The notes beneath the pieces are model-generated. The model saw nothing but the letters and a program-made list of their open reading frames with translations. It ran no database searches and was not told where the DNA came from. Both the position numbers and the translations under genes were made by a program. A stretch of DNA of 64,000 nucleotides. It comes from Litoreibacter janthinus (GTDB taxonomy: Bacteria > Pseudomonadota > Alphaproteobacteria > Rhodobacterales > Rhodobacteraceae). Of this stretch, positions 8,437 through 16,947 are shown piece after piece; within the stretch, counting starts at the first letter, position 1, and the number at the start of each line of letters is the position of its first letter. The stretch covers positions 100,251-164,250 of the forward strand of contig NZ_FOYO01000001.1 of NCBI RefSeq assembly GCF_900111945.1, written 5' to 3'.

Positions 8437-9141
8437 TTAATCGAGGTCCTTAAAATACGCAGCTAGCGCCGCGATCTCGTCGTCGTTCAGTCTCCCAGCC
8501 ATCATTTGCATTACTGGATGCGGTCGAAGCTTGCGCTTGTAGGCATGCATCGCGACGACAAAATCTTCCACAGGCCATCGTGTGATTGAGGGGATACCCT
8601 CTGCGCTTCCGTCAGATTGATGGCAAGTTAAGCACTCACTTGAAAGGTACTCACCATATTCAGGGTCGCCCTTCAGAGCAAGAATTTCAGGGTCGAGATC
8701 GTGATCGGTTGCGCGCGCGGTCGGCTCAGCCTCGGGCAGGTTTGATGGATTGGCCGAAAACCCGCGCAGATATGCCAACAAATTAGCACGATCAGCCGCG
8801 TCTTTCACGCCTCGAAAGCTCATGCGGGTCTTGGAGACGAGAGCACGAGGGTTTTCGACATAGGCGTCAAGGGTTTCAACGGTCCAGATCAGACCATCAT
8901 TTCCTGCACGCTGCATGGAGTTGGAATAAGCAAATCCGTCATGGGCAGCGGCGCGGCGTCCAAAAATTCCATTCAAATGCGGGCCAATTCTGTCCTTTGC
9001 ACCAGCGCCAATCTGATGGCAGCCTTTGCATGAACTGAATATCTTCTTGCCCGCCTCAGCATCGCCAATCTCTTCGGCAAAAGAAATCCCCGCCACTACG
9101 TTCGCGGCAAGGATTAGTGTTAAAAGCCGTGACAAGCCCAT
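8437..9141 (-). CDS. soxE: SoxE, dihaem c-type cytochrome
   Basis: A 234-residue protein with an N-terminal signal peptide and two haem c sites: CKGCH in the first half and CLTCH in the second. Candidate methionine ligands are in MSFRG and MMAGRLN. It is the cytochrome partner of SoxF and receives electrons from the flavin. It begins 2 nt after the soxD stop codon and is followed by soxF, the order known from Paracoccus. The size agrees with dihaem SoxE rather than a monohaem carrier. Confidence 0.9.
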   Translation of the reverse strand: MGLSRLLTLILAANVVAGISFAEEIGDAEAGKKIFSSCKGCHQIGAGAKDRIGPHLNGIFGRRAAAHDGFAYSNSMQRAGNDGLIWTVETLDAYVENPRALVSKTRMSFRGVKDAADRANLLAYLRGFSANPSNLPEAEPTARATDHDLDPEILALKGDPEYGEYLSSECLTCHQSDGSAEGIPSITRWPVEDFVVAMHAYKRKLRPHPVMQMMAGRLNDDEIAALAAYFKDLD

Positions 9142-9143
9142 TC

Positions 9144-10193
9144 CTAGTTACTTTGGCTGGCCAAATAGGCCGTGATCGCAGCCAGATCTTTGTCTTTCTT
9201 CAGACCGGCGAAGCTCATCTTAGTGCCTTTGATGAAGGTCTTAGGCTTGCTCAGGAACTCAGCGAGCGTGTCCTCCGTCCAAACCAGGCCTTCTTCGGCT
9301 TTTGCCATCAAGGGTTTGGAGTATTTGAACCCGTCTACCGCACCAGCCGCCTTGCCAACGATCCCGTTCAGCACCGGGCCTGTTTTGTTCTTGGCGCCTT
9401 CGCCGACCTGATGGCAGGCCTTGCACTTTTTGAAGACCTTCTCGCCAGCTTCGACAAGCTCTGGGTCAACTGCTGCCACTGCTACGACAGGGGCTTCCTC
9501 AACCTTGGCTTCTTCCACGACTGGCGTCTCTTCAGCAGCAGCCGGCTCAGCGCTCGCTGCATCGTCGTCACCTTCATCAGGTGTGACGTCAAGCACCATG
9601 GCGCGCATTGTGACTTTCACGTCTTCCTTGCAGTTTTCCATGCAAGGCTCGCCGACCCATTTTGAATGCTCCGTCTCAATACGGTCATCCTGAATGAAGC
9701 CATCATGGTTGGGCAGAACAACATCTGTGAAGGTCTCGTTGGACAGCACAAAGTCTTCGTCCACTAGATCGTTCGAATACAGGATGTAGGCCACAATCGC
9801 GTATACCTCATCCGGCTGAAGCGACTGAGCGTTACCAAAGGGCATAGAACGGTTTACATAGTCCCATGTGGTCGACAGATACGGCCAGTAGCTGCCCACC
9901 GTTTTTAAAGGGTCATCATGTGCCAGCGTGCCCGAGCCGCCAGCCAGTTTCGGCCAGTTGCCCACGCCTTCAGCAAAATCACCGTGGCAAACTGCGCATT
10001 GGTCGGCAAACACTTCTTCGCCCGTTAGCACGTCGCCGGAACCCACTGGCAGACCAGTGCCATCAGGGCTGACATCTTTGTCCCAAGCCGCGATCTCTTC
10101 TGGCAACGCCACTCGGCCAAGACCAAAGGTTTCAGCGGCCACAGGGGTTGAGATTAGGGCTAACGCCGCAGCGACCTTAAGAAACTTCGACAT
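9144..10193 (-). CDS. soxD: SoxD, dihaem cytochrome c subunit of sulfane dehydrogenase
   Basis: A 349-residue protein with a signal peptide, a first haem site CAVCH near residue 65 and a second CKACH near residue 260. The two cytochrome domains are joined by an acidic Ala/Glu/Val-rich linker typical of SoxD. With SoxC it forms Sox(CD)2, which takes six electrons from SoxY-bound sulfane sulfur. The reading frame begins inside the last codons of soxC (17-nt overlap), so expression is coupled. The presence of soxCD predicts complete oxidation of thiosulfate to sulfate without sulfur globules. Confidence 0.95.
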   Translation of the reverse strand: MSKFLKVAAALALISTPVAAETFGLGRVALPEEIAAWDKDVSPDGTGLPVGSGDVLTGEEVFADQCAVCHGDFAEGVGNWPKLAGGSGTLAHDDPLKTVGSYWPYLSTTWDYVNRSMPFGNAQSLQPDEVYAIVAYILYSNDLVDEDFVLSNETFTDVVLPNHDGFIQDDRIETEHSKWVGEPCMENCKEDVKVTMRAMVLDVTPDEGDDDAASAEPAAAEETPVVEEAKVEEAPVVAVAAVDPELVEAGEKVFKKCKACHQVGEGAKNKTGPVLNGIVGKAAGAVDGFKYSKPLMAKAEEGLVWTEDTLAEFLSKPKTFIKGTKMSFAGLKKDKDLAAITAYLASQSN

Positions 10194-11439
10194 TTTCCGC
10201 CTCCCCGTTGGAGCGCACCAACCAAGTCTGGATGCAGTTGTTGTGATAGATTGAGTTCAAGCCACGCACTTCGCGCAGCTGTGCTTTGGTCGGCTGAACG
10301 TAGCCTGTCTCGTCCATGGCGCGCGATTGGAGCATCATCTCCTCTCCATCCCAATTTGTATCGAGATAGAAACGGCTCAGTGCCATCTTCTCGCCTGGCT
10401 TTGCAAGGCGTGCGGTTTCCCACGTTTTGCCGCCATCCTTTGAGACATCAACGCGTGTGATCGCGCCGCGACCCGACCATGCAAGACCACTGATGACCAA
10501 TGGCCCCTTGCCGTGCGTGATAGGCGACTGTGGGCTTGGCGAGGTCACAACGGATTTTGCATCCATTTCCCACGTCCATTTGCGCGACGTGCCATCTTCC
10601 AGCGTGTCGGTATATTTCGACGTCTCTTCGCGGCTTTCTACGGGCGCGTCCGAGACTTCGATCCGGCGGATCCATTTGACCCACATGTTGCCCTCCCAGC
10701 CCGGGACGACAAGTCGGACGGGGTAGCCATGCTCTTTGCGCAGTGCTTCACCGTTGGCCTTGAAGGCCACCAACACATCATCAAGCGCTTTTTCCATCGG
10801 AATGGAGCGGCCGTTTGACGACGCGTCCGCGCCTTCGACGTAGACCCACTTGCCAGCAGTGTCATATCCGGCCTCTTCCAGAAGGGTGCGGAGCGGTACG
10901 CCAGTATATTCCATATTGTGGATCATACCGTGAGTGAACTGTGCGCCATTCAATTGCGCGCCCGCCCATTCCATTCCGGTATTCGCGGCACATTCGCAGA
11001 AGTAGACATGGTTTTCCCGAGGGAAGCGTTCCAGATCGGCGTAGGTGAAGACCAATGGACGGTCGACCATGCCGTTGATCATCAATCGGTAGTCTTCTTT
11101 CTTAAGATCAATGGCGCCTGAGTGGTGGCGCTCGAACGCGCAGCCTTGCGGGGTGATCGTGCCATCCAATGCGTGGATCGGAGTGAAGTTGATCGAGCTG
11201 ATCGTATCAGCCGTCAGCCATTCAACATTGCGGCGCACAACATCGCCTTCATACTGAATTGGCAAACCATAGGGTGTTTCATCAACACCGTCGCCCAGCC
11301 CCGACGCCCAAGGTTGGACCTCTGTGATTAGCGGATCAGGTGTGGCGGCACTGGCTTGGCCTGCCGCCAAGCTGACGCCCGTAAGGGCTGCGCCCTTGAG
11401 GAAGGCGCGGCGGGATTTACCGGTCGTTTCTTCTGTCAT
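10177..11439 (-). CDS. soxC: SoxC, molybdenum cofactor subunit of sulfane dehydrogenase
   Basis: A 420-residue protein of the sulfite oxidase family with a Tat signal (SRRAFLKG). It has the molybdopterin domain with the cofactor-ligating cysteine in YFCECAANTG and the C-terminal dimerisation domain (VDVSKDGGKTWETA). It works in the periplasm as the catalytic half of Sox(CD)2. It overlaps soxD by 17 nt and lies 25 nt after soxB. The length is normal and no key residue appears lost. Confidence 0.96.
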   Translation of the reverse strand: MTEETTGKSRRAFLKGAALTGVSLAAGQASAATPDPLITEVQPWASGLGDGVDETPYGLPIQYEGDVVRRNVEWLTADTISSINFTPIHALDGTITPQGCAFERHHSGAIDLKKEDYRLMINGMVDRPLVFTYADLERFPRENHVYFCECAANTGMEWAGAQLNGAQFTHGMIHNMEYTGVPLRTLLEEAGYDTAGKWVYVEGADASSNGRSIPMEKALDDVLVAFKANGEALRKEHGYPVRLVVPGWEGNMWVKWIRRIEVSDAPVESREETSKYTDTLEDGTSRKWTWEMDAKSVVTSPSPQSPITHGKGPLVISGLAWSGRGAITRVDVSKDGGKTWETARLAKPGEKMALSRFYLDTNWDGEEMMLQSRAMDETGYVQPTKAQLREVRGLNSIYHNNCIQTWLVRSNGEAENVEVS

Positions 11440-11464
11440 CTCTTTGCCTTTCTGTCGACGGCGC

Positions 11465-13162
11465 TTAGGCGCCTACAACTTGCACGCTATTGTTTGGGTC
11501 CAGCGTGACGGTGCCTTGTTTGCGAATGTGGTTTTCTACGACGTCCCAGATCTGCGGGCCTTCGGTGCCTTCGTTGACCGAAGCCCAACCGGCGACCTGA
11601 TAGGTCTTTGCGGGGTCGATCTTCTCGCCTGTTTTCAGCAAGGTCATCTCTGTGATCCGCTCGCCTTGAGGCTTGGTCACGTCAATCCGGTAGCCAAGCC
11701 CACCCGTGCGAACCATGTCACCGCCTTGTTGATAATAGGGATCGGGGTTGAACAAGTTATCCGCCACGTCCTCCATAATCACATGAAGGAACTCTCCCGT
11801 CATTTCAGAGCGGTAGGCCGCGCCATAGGTCATCGACGTCACGTTCCAGATATCTTCGCGGGTGATGTCCTGGCCCGGCAAAAGCGATGGCCCCCAGCGC
11901 ACGCCGGGGCTCAGCGCGATGTCAGCTTCACGCTCCGAAATCAGCGCGTCGCAAATCAGATCATCCCACGTGCCGTTAAAGTTACCACGGCGGTAAAGCA
12001 GAGAGCCGGTTTGCCCGATGACTTCGGACAACTGGTCCTCGAACGGCGCGCGCTGCTCATCGATAACCGCTGCGACCTCGGCATCGGGCTCAATCACATC
12101 AGAGAAAATCGGGATCAGCTTGTGTCGGAAGCCCATCATACGCCCGTCACGCACATCAAGATCGACGCGGGAGACAAACTTTCCGTTCGAGCCGGAAGCA
12201 ACGATGATCGTATCGCCAACCATCACAGGCTCCGGCAATGCGTCATGGGTGTGCCCCGACAGGATCACGTCAATACCAGTCACAATGCTGGCCATCTTTT
12301 TGTCGACGTCAAACCCGTTATGACTCAGGCACACAACAAGCTCCGCGCCTTGGGCTCGCACTTCGTCGACCATAGTTTGCATATTCTCATCGCGAATACC
12401 AAAGGCGTATTCGGGAAACATCCAACCAGGGTTCGCGATTGGCATATAAGGGAAGGCTTGCCCGATGACCGCAATCTTCACGCCACCGCGCTCGAAGAAT
12501 TTATAGGGCGGGAACAGTTCTGCAGGCTCGTCCCATTCTGCGTCGAAAATGTTTTGGCCAAGGGCTGCGAAGGGCAGGTCAGCAACGATTTCGTTTACAC
12601 GATCAGAACCCAGCGTGAACTCCCAGTGGAACGTCATCGCATCCGGATTCAGCGCATTCATCACGTTGACCATGTCTTGGCCTTCGGTCTGATAGCAAGT
12701 GTAGGAGCCATGCCACGTATCGCCACCATCCAGAAGCAGCGCGTCGGGCCGGTCGGACCGGATCTGGTTGATAACGGTCGCAACGCGGTCAAGGCCGCCG
12801 ACACGACCATAGCCTTGAGCCAACGAGGTAAAGTCACCGGAGCTCAGCGCGTAATGCGACGGGCTGCCATCATCGACACCGTAAAGCTTCCGGAAATCCG
12901 CACCTGTGACATGTGGAACTTTGCCACGATTGTCCCCAACGCCAATGTTGATGGAAGGCTCACGGAAATAGATTGGCTTCAACTGCGCATGGATATCGGT
13001 AACGTGGATAAGGGACACGTTACCAAACGTATCGAACTGCAAAAGTTGGTCTTGCGTCAGGGATTGCTGAGCGGCCAAGCGCCCCCAATTGCCGTAGCTG
13101 GACGCCCCGAGAATGGCACTCGCCGCCATGCTTGTTTGAAGAAAATCGCGCCGTGAGATCAT
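11465..13162 (-). CDS. soxB: SoxB, dimanganese thiosulfohydrolase
   Basis: A 565-residue enzyme of the 5'-nucleotidase/calcineurin-like family with a Tat signal (SRRDFLQTS). Metal-binding motifs are visible: TDIHAQL, LLDGGDTWHGS, SHNGFD and GHTHDALPEP. A C-terminal nucleotidase-like domain follows. SoxB hydrolyses the sulfonate group from the SoxYZ cysteine S-thiosulfonate as sulfate. It is the first gene after a terminator-like hairpin that separates it from soxA. A candidate operator and about 100 nt of leader suggest it can be transcribed independently, with soxCDEF following. Confidence 0.97.
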   Translation of the reverse strand: MISRRDFLQTSMAASAILGASSYGNWGRLAAQQSLTQDQLLQFDTFGNVSLIHVTDIHAQLKPIYFREPSINIGVGDNRGKVPHVTGADFRKLYGVDDGSPSHYALSSGDFTSLAQGYGRVGGLDRVATVINQIRSDRPDALLLDGGDTWHGSYTCYQTEGQDMVNVMNALNPDAMTFHWEFTLGSDRVNEIVADLPFAALGQNIFDAEWDEPAELFPPYKFFERGGVKIAVIGQAFPYMPIANPGWMFPEYAFGIRDENMQTMVDEVRAQGAELVVCLSHNGFDVDKKMASIVTGIDVILSGHTHDALPEPVMVGDTIIVASGSNGKFVSRVDLDVRDGRMMGFRHKLIPIFSDVIEPDAEVAAVIDEQRAPFEDQLSEVIGQTGSLLYRRGNFNGTWDDLICDALISEREADIALSPGVRWGPSLLPGQDITREDIWNVTSMTYGAAYRSEMTGEFLHVIMEDVADNLFNPDPYYQQGGDMVRTGGLGYRIDVTKPQGERITEMTLLKTGEKIDPAKTYQVAGWASVNEGTEGPQIWDVVENHIRKQGTVTLDPNNSVQVVGA

Positions 13163-13189
13163 TTGGGGCTCATCCCTGTGCTTTGATAC

Positions 13190-13205
13190 ATGCTGGTTTT
13201 TGAAT
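13190..13205. promoter_or_regulatory. ATGC-N8-GAAT element upstream of soxB, candidate weak SoxR operator
   Basis: ATGC at 13190-13193 and GAAT at 13202-13205 are separated by eight bases, one mismatch from ATTC-N8-GAAT. It lies 27 nt upstream of the soxB start and just after the soxA terminator. One-mismatch versions are common by chance, so the support is positional. Confidence 0.35.
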
Positions 13206-13211
13206 GTTTTG

Positions 13212-13250
13212 ACTAAAAGAAAGCCCCGCGCCGATCACTCAGCACGGGGC
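13212..13250 (-). terminator. Intrinsic terminator between soxA and soxB
   Basis: Reading the minus strand after the soxA stop: GCCCCG (13245-13250) and CGGGGC (13223-13228) form a GC-rich stem with partial extension. The transcript then reads TTTCTTTT. This is a good rho-independent terminator for the soxXYZA transcript, perhaps leaky. Confidence 0.65.
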
Positions 13251-13262
13251 AATCTCAAAAGC

Positions 13263-14117
13263 TTAGTTACGAACGGACGGCCCTTCGACCGACAGACCGT
13301 TCCCGCGCGACGCGACATACAATTCAAGCGCTACGAACTCTGGGCTACCAGGGCTGAAGGTTTCTGCACGTGTATCGCGAATACACCCTTTGAACCGGTC
13401 ATGAGCCGAGTTCAACTTAGTGTTTTTCAAACGGTAGGTCGGGAAGCCGTTGATCTGCCCTTGGCTAAGGTGATCCGCACGGATCATCAGGCCGTAGCTG
13501 TCTTCGTGACAGTTGGCGCAAGACAACTCAAGCTGACCGGTACGAGTGTAGTACAGGTCTTTGCCTTGCTCCCATGTCGCCTGGGCTGGGCCGTCAATTG
13601 CCACGTTCACAGGGTTACCGCGAGACACAGAGGCCAGCAGCGCAGTCATGTTGACCATGTCTCCGCTCGTGTACTTCCATTCCTCGGCGCCCATGCGGTT
13701 CTCGCGGCAGTCGTTGATTTGCATCTCAAGCGTGAACACTTCTTCAGCCGCGTCATTCCATTTCGGGAATGTTGGACGAACCTCAGACATGTCCGATGAA
13801 GCGCCGTGACAATCAGCGCAGGACTTGCCTTCGGAACCGTCAGCAGTGTTCCAAGCATCTTCCGCCTGTTCCACAAAGATCATGCCCGGGTTGTCGAAGT
13901 CATCGGCCTGCATTGCACGCGTCTCGGTGCCACGGAAAAGCCAACCCGACATTACTTCGTCAAGCGCATCCGACACATGTGCCGGAGCTTTGGTTCGCGT
14001 GACTATGGTTGTCTCGCCATTGATAACCAATGTGTCATCCACGGGATCAGCCATAGCGCCGGTCGTCATAGTTCCGGCTACGATCAGGGCGCTAAGCGCT
14101 CCTTTTAGATTTGTCAT
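13263..14117 (-). CDS. soxA: SoxA, dihaem cytochrome c of the SoxXA L-cysteine S-thiosulfotransferase
   Basis: About 284 residues with a signal peptide, haem site 1 at CADCH and haem site 2 at CANCH. The active-site cysteine that becomes a persulfide haem ligand lies in GCIRDTRAETFSPGSPEF near the C-terminus. With SoxX it conjugates thiosulfate to the SoxY cysteine. The ATG at 14117 is preferred to 14123: GGGAGGG directly abuts the earlier ATG but has correct spacing to the later one. Two haem sites place it in the dihaem SoxA class. It is last in soxXYZA before the terminator. Confidence 0.95.
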   Translation of the reverse strand: MTNLKGALSALIVAGTMTTGAMADPVDDTLVINGETTIVTRTKAPAHVSDALDEVMSGWLFRGTETRAMQADDFDNPGMIFVEQAEDAWNTADGSEGKSCADCHGASSDMSEVRPTFPKWNDAAEEVFTLEMQINDCRENRMGAEEWKYTSGDMVNMTALLASVSRGNPVNVAIDGPAQATWEQGKDLYYTRTGQLELSCANCHEDSYGLMIRADHLSQGQINGFPTYRLKNTKLNSAHDRFKGCIRDTRAETFSPGSPEFVALELYVASRGNGLSVEGPSVRN

Positions 14118-14144
14118 ATTCATCCCTCCCTGATGTTGCGACGC

Positions 14145-14474
14145 TCAGCCAACTGCAATTGTCTTGCTATCTTCGTAGACAGAGCCATCGTCGTCATACC
14201 AAGTGAACTTGAATTCACCAGCGTCTGGCACGGTTGCTTCAAACTCGAAGTATGGGTTGGTCGAAATCGCCGGCTCCAACGTCACGTCAATGACGTTCTC
14301 GCCGTTAAAATCACATGTGAAGCGATTGATGATCGAGCGTGGGATGAGGTTACCATCGTCGCCCTTACGTTGACCTGATTCCATCTTGTGGCTGATCAGG
14401 GTTTTGATGGTGATTGCGTCGCCTGCTGCTGCCTTCTTAGGCACCTTGACGCGGGGTTTTACACCTTTTGCCAT
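14145..14474 (-). CDS. soxZ: SoxZ, sulfur carrier scaffold subunit
   Basis: A 109-residue, cysteine-poor immunoglobulin-like protein with the SoxZ pattern KTLISHKMESGQRK near residues 25-38 and TWYDDDGSVYEDS near the end. It has no signal peptide, as expected, because it is exported by Tat piggy-back on SoxY. With SoxY it forms the carrier on which all Sox intermediates are bound. It is 23 nt downstream of soxY. Confidence 0.96.
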   Translation of the reverse strand: MAKGVKPRVKVPKKAAAGDAITIKTLISHKMESGQRKGDDGNLIPRSIINRFTCDFNGENVIDVTLEPAISTNPYFEFEATVPDAGEFKFTWYDDDGSVYEDSKTIAVG

Positions 14475-14497
14475 TTTAGAATTCTCCTTGAGATACC

Positions 14498-14917
14498 TTA
14501 GCCGCCGCAGCCGCCGATTGTGACTTTGACAGTGCTCGACGCCTTCGCGAACGAGCCGTCTGCCATTTTAGCGATCGCAACAACGTCTTGCGTGCCTGCC
14601 AACCGGATACGGGTAGAGGCAGATTGGGACGCGGCCAAAGGACCGAATTTGAAGGTCGCGACTGCTGGTGTCGGATTGCCAGTGGCAAGCACCATAATTT
14701 CAGCGGCACCCGGTGCGGAAACCTCTACTGGAACGGTGTTACCGTTCTCTGCGATTTCCGGCGCGGTCAGGGTGATGCCCGCGTCGCCCATTTCAGCGCC
14801 ACCAGTGAAAGCGGCGATGGCATCATCAGCCAGGGAAGCGGATGCACGAAGTGGCAGACCAACTGCCACGAATGCACCTGCGCCCATGATCATGGCGTTT
14901 CGTCTTGTCAGTTTCAT
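14498..14917 (-). CDS. soxY: SoxY, sulfur substrate-carrier subunit
   Basis: A 139-residue protein with a Tat-like signal (TRRNAMIMG) and the diagnostic C-terminal GGCGG, where Cys137 carries the substrate. Thiosulfate is attached to this cysteine by SoxXA, hydrolysed by SoxB and oxidised by SoxCD. The domain is immunoglobulin-like. It is the second gene of soxXYZA, 40 nt after soxX. Confidence 0.97.
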   Translation of the reverse strand: MKLTRRNAMIMGAGAFVAVGLPLRASASLADDAIAAFTGGAEMGDAGITLTAPEIAENGNTVPVEVSAPGAAEIMVLATGNPTPAVATFKFGPLAASQSASTRIRLAGTQDVVAIAKMADGSFAKASSTVKVTIGGCGG

Positions 14918-14957
14918 TGATTAAGCTCCTGAGCTTGATCCCCGTGAAAGGGATTGA

Positions 14958-15431
14958 TCATTCTTTGAGAGTAGAAAGGTAGGCCACGACGTCTTCGATC
15001 TGCTGGGCAGACAAAAGTGGGCCGAATGTGTCGTCTGCGGCTTTGCCTGTGTAGGCATTACCTGGGCGGATGAAACCTTCTGTCTTGTAGAAGGCAGGCA
15101 TCATCGTTCCTTCGAACATCATTTTGGCATTCGCAACGATCCCGCGCAGTTCTGCCTCGGACCAACGATCAGCAGCGCCATCAAGGGCTGGGCCAATCTC
15201 GCCTTGGAATGGCACATCAGCTAGATCTGCGACCTGGTGGCATGCCACGCAGTTACCCAGACTCTTGTTGCCAACGATATCTCTACCGCTTGCTGGATCA
15301 CCCGCAGCGCCCGAAAGCGATTGCGAGACAGTGCCGTCTTCGTAAGTAACAGCAGTTGGTGCGATTTCCGCCGCGCCCAATGCGGTGGCGGAGACAGCGG
15401 CTGCTATCGTTGTAAGTATGGAAATTCTCAT
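14958..15431 (-). CDS. soxX: SoxX, monohaem cytochrome c subunit of SoxXA
   Basis: A 157-residue protein with a signal peptide (about 20 residues) and one haem c site, CVACH. A distal methionine is likely in TMMPAFY. It partners SoxA and accepts electrons formed when thiosulfate is joined to SoxY. The start at 15431 is chosen over 15494 because GGGAGG precedes it and the signal peptide begins there. The longer frame would run through a candidate SoxR operator. It heads the soxXYZA unit. Confidence 0.95.
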   Translation of the reverse strand: MRISILTTIAAAVSATALGAAEIAPTAVTYEDGTVSQSLSGAAGDPASGRDIVGNKSLGNCVACHQVADLADVPFQGEIGPALDGAADRWSEAELRGIVANAKMMFEGTMMPAFYKTEGFIRPGNAYTGKAADDTFGPLLSAQQIEDVVAYLSTLKE

Positions 15432-15448
15432 GCGTCCTCCCGTAACAC

Positions 15449-15464
15449 ATTCAATTTTTTGTAT
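15449..15464. promoter_or_regulatory. Candidate SoxR operator upstream of soxX
   Basis: ATTC (15449-15452), eight bases, then GTAT (15461-15464), one mismatch from ATTC-N8-GAAT. The surrounding bases match the soxS-soxV site closely: both read ACA(T/C)ATTCAA, then (G/T)TT(A/T)T, then TGTAT. It lies 18 nt upstream of the soxX start. In Paracoccus, SoxR binds the soxW-soxX interval, the same position. Confidence 0.65.
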
Positions 15465-15538
15465 ACCATAGGACACGCCATCGTGAGCGGGCAAGGATAA
15501 ATTCTTAAATCTGAATTCGTCCGCCTGAGTTTGTCCAA

Positions 15539-16117
15539 CTAATCAGTCGAGCCGTTCTGGCGCTCCTGAATTCTACGCGCATGATATCTTTGGAAATCCT
15601 CCTCTAAATCAAGAGCATAACGTTTTTCATTGACCCATGTCAGCATGTCCAATGTCGTTCCTGCACCAAAGGCACCCGGCATCACAGCAACCGCAGCCGT
15701 TTGGGCAGTTTTGCCCTCCGCGACCTCGTCTGGCAGAAAAAGAATCGAAGGTGTGAACAGCAAACCCCATTTACGGGCAGCGGCCTTCTCGCTCAGAACC
15801 TCGCCGTCGAAGTCGGTAATTTCGGTGTCCCCGTGCAAGTTCAGCTGAACCACAAAGAAGTTGTCGCGAATATAATCCGAGATCTCCTCACGCGGATAAA
15901 CCTCGTTATGCATCTTCGTGCAGTAGATGCAGCCTCGTTGTTCGACAAACAGGGCAAGACGTTTGCCTTCAGCGTTGGCCTCGGCAAGGTCCTCCCGCAA
16001 ATCCTTGAAGGTGTCCCTCATCCAATCTGTTTTGTGCAGGCCATCATCACCAAGCTCGGCCGCAACAGCTGGAAGCCCAAAAAGCACAGTCACCAATACT
16101 AGCAATATGCGTTTCAT
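15539..16117 (-). CDS. soxW: SoxW, periplasmic thioredoxin
   Basis: A 192-residue protein with a signal peptide and a thioredoxin-like fold with the redox motif CIYC (residues about 62-65). It contains the cis-proline loop FTPSILF. SoxW receives electrons from the membrane protein SoxV and passes them on in the periplasm. It follows soxV by 15 nt in the same operon. In Paracoccus, SoxW is not essential for thiosulfate oxidation whereas SoxV is, and SoxS is a second acceptor. Confidence 0.93.
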   Translation of the reverse strand: MKRILLVLVTVLFGLPAVAAELGDDGLHKTDWMRDTFKDLREDLAEANAEGKRLALFVEQRGCIYCTKMHNEVYPREEISDYIRDNFFVVQLNLHGDTEITDFDGEVLSEKAAARKWGLLFTPSILFLPDEVAEGKTAQTAAVAVMPGAFGAGTTLDMLTWVNEKRYALDLEEDFQRYHARRIQERQNGSTD

Positions 16118-16132
16118 TGGATCATCTCCTCC

Positions 16133-16870
16133 CTAGATGTTCTGAAATACGGGGAATGCTTCAATCATCCAACCCGCGATGAAATTTACGCTATCCGTTG
16201 CAATGAGCGCAGCAAACAGGATCATCAACAACCCCATGGCTTTTTCTACCTTTGGAAGATGCTTTCGGAAGCGCGAAGCGAACTTCAAAAACGGACCGAT
16301 GAAAAGGGATGCGACCATGAACGGGGTCGTCATCGCCAGCCCAAACACCAGAAGCAACACAAGACCCTCAGACGCAGTGGACTCGGTGCTGGCTGTGAAA
16401 ACGACGGCCGTCAGCACGCCACCCACGCAGGGCGTCCAGCCCGCAGCAAACGCAAACCCGACAACGTATGCGCCCAAGATGGACATGTTACCAGTATCAC
16501 CCGCATCCATTTGGAACACGCGGTTCAGGAACCCGATGCGAAGAACACCCAGAAAATGGAGGCCCATGATCAGAACAACCGCCGCAGCAAACAATCTGAA
16601 TTCCGTTTGCATACCTCTAAACGTCTGGCTCAACCCGTAGGCCGCCGCCCCTAGCAGCACGAAAACAGTGATGATTCCCAACGAGAACATGACCGACGCA
16701 AGGAACGCCCTGCGACGCACGCCCGGTGCCAATTCCCCTTCTGCGCTTATCTCGGACATCGATGCGCCGGCCATATAGCTCAGATAAAATGGCACGATCG
16801 GCAAAACGCAGGGCGAGAAAAAGACGATGAGCCCGCCAACAAAGGCGCCAAGCAGCGAGACGTCTAACAT
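16133..16870 (-). CDS. soxV: SoxV, CcdA-family membrane thiol:disulfide reductase
   Basis: A 245-residue protein with six hydrophobic segments. The two CcdA cysteine motifs are visible: FFSPCVLPIVPF near residue 20 and GWTPCVGGVL in the middle. It carries reducing equivalents from cytoplasmic thioredoxin across the membrane to SoxW and SoxS. It is divergently transcribed from soxS across a 77-bp interval that contains a candidate SoxR operator. No strong Shine-Dalgarno is seen before the ATG. Confidence 0.95.
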   Translation of the reverse strand: MLDVSLLGAFVGGLIVFFSPCVLPIVPFYLSYMAGASMSEISAEGELAPGVRRRAFLASVMFSLGIITVFVLLGAAAYGLSQTFRGMQTEFRLFAAAVVLIMGLHFLGVLRIGFLNRVFQMDAGDTGNMSILGAYVVGFAFAAGWTPCVGGVLTAVVFTASTESTASEGLVLLLVFGLAMTTPFMVASLFIGPFLKFASRFRKHLPKVEKAMGLLMILFAALIATDSVNFIAGWMIEAFPVFQNI

Positions 16871-16902
16871 GGTGGCCCATCCGATTGTTGCATGAAATAC
16901 AT

Positions 16903-16918
16903 ATTCAAGTTATTGTAT
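16903..16918. promoter_or_regulatory. Candidate SoxR operator in the soxS-soxV divergent promoter
   Basis: ATTC (16903-16906), eight bases, GTAT (16915-16918), inside a longer ATACA...TGTAT inverted repeat (16897-16918). It shares most bases with the soxX upstream site. This 77-bp interval is the one SoxR binds in Paracoccus. It would let SoxR repress soxVW and its own soxSRT operon together. Confidence 0.7.
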
Positions 16919-16947
16919 GTTTTATCGATTGGTCAATAGGAACGCAG

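Noticed and set aside
7086-8453. A 455-codon open frame on the plus strand opposite soxF
   Set aside because: Antisense to soxF over its whole length, no ribosome site, no recognisable protein features.
11324-13156. A 610-codon open frame on the plus strand opposite soxB and the end of soxC
   Set aside because: It is fully antisense to well-conserved genes with clear motifs. Its product is rich in His/Arg/Val with no family. It results from codon bias on the other strand.
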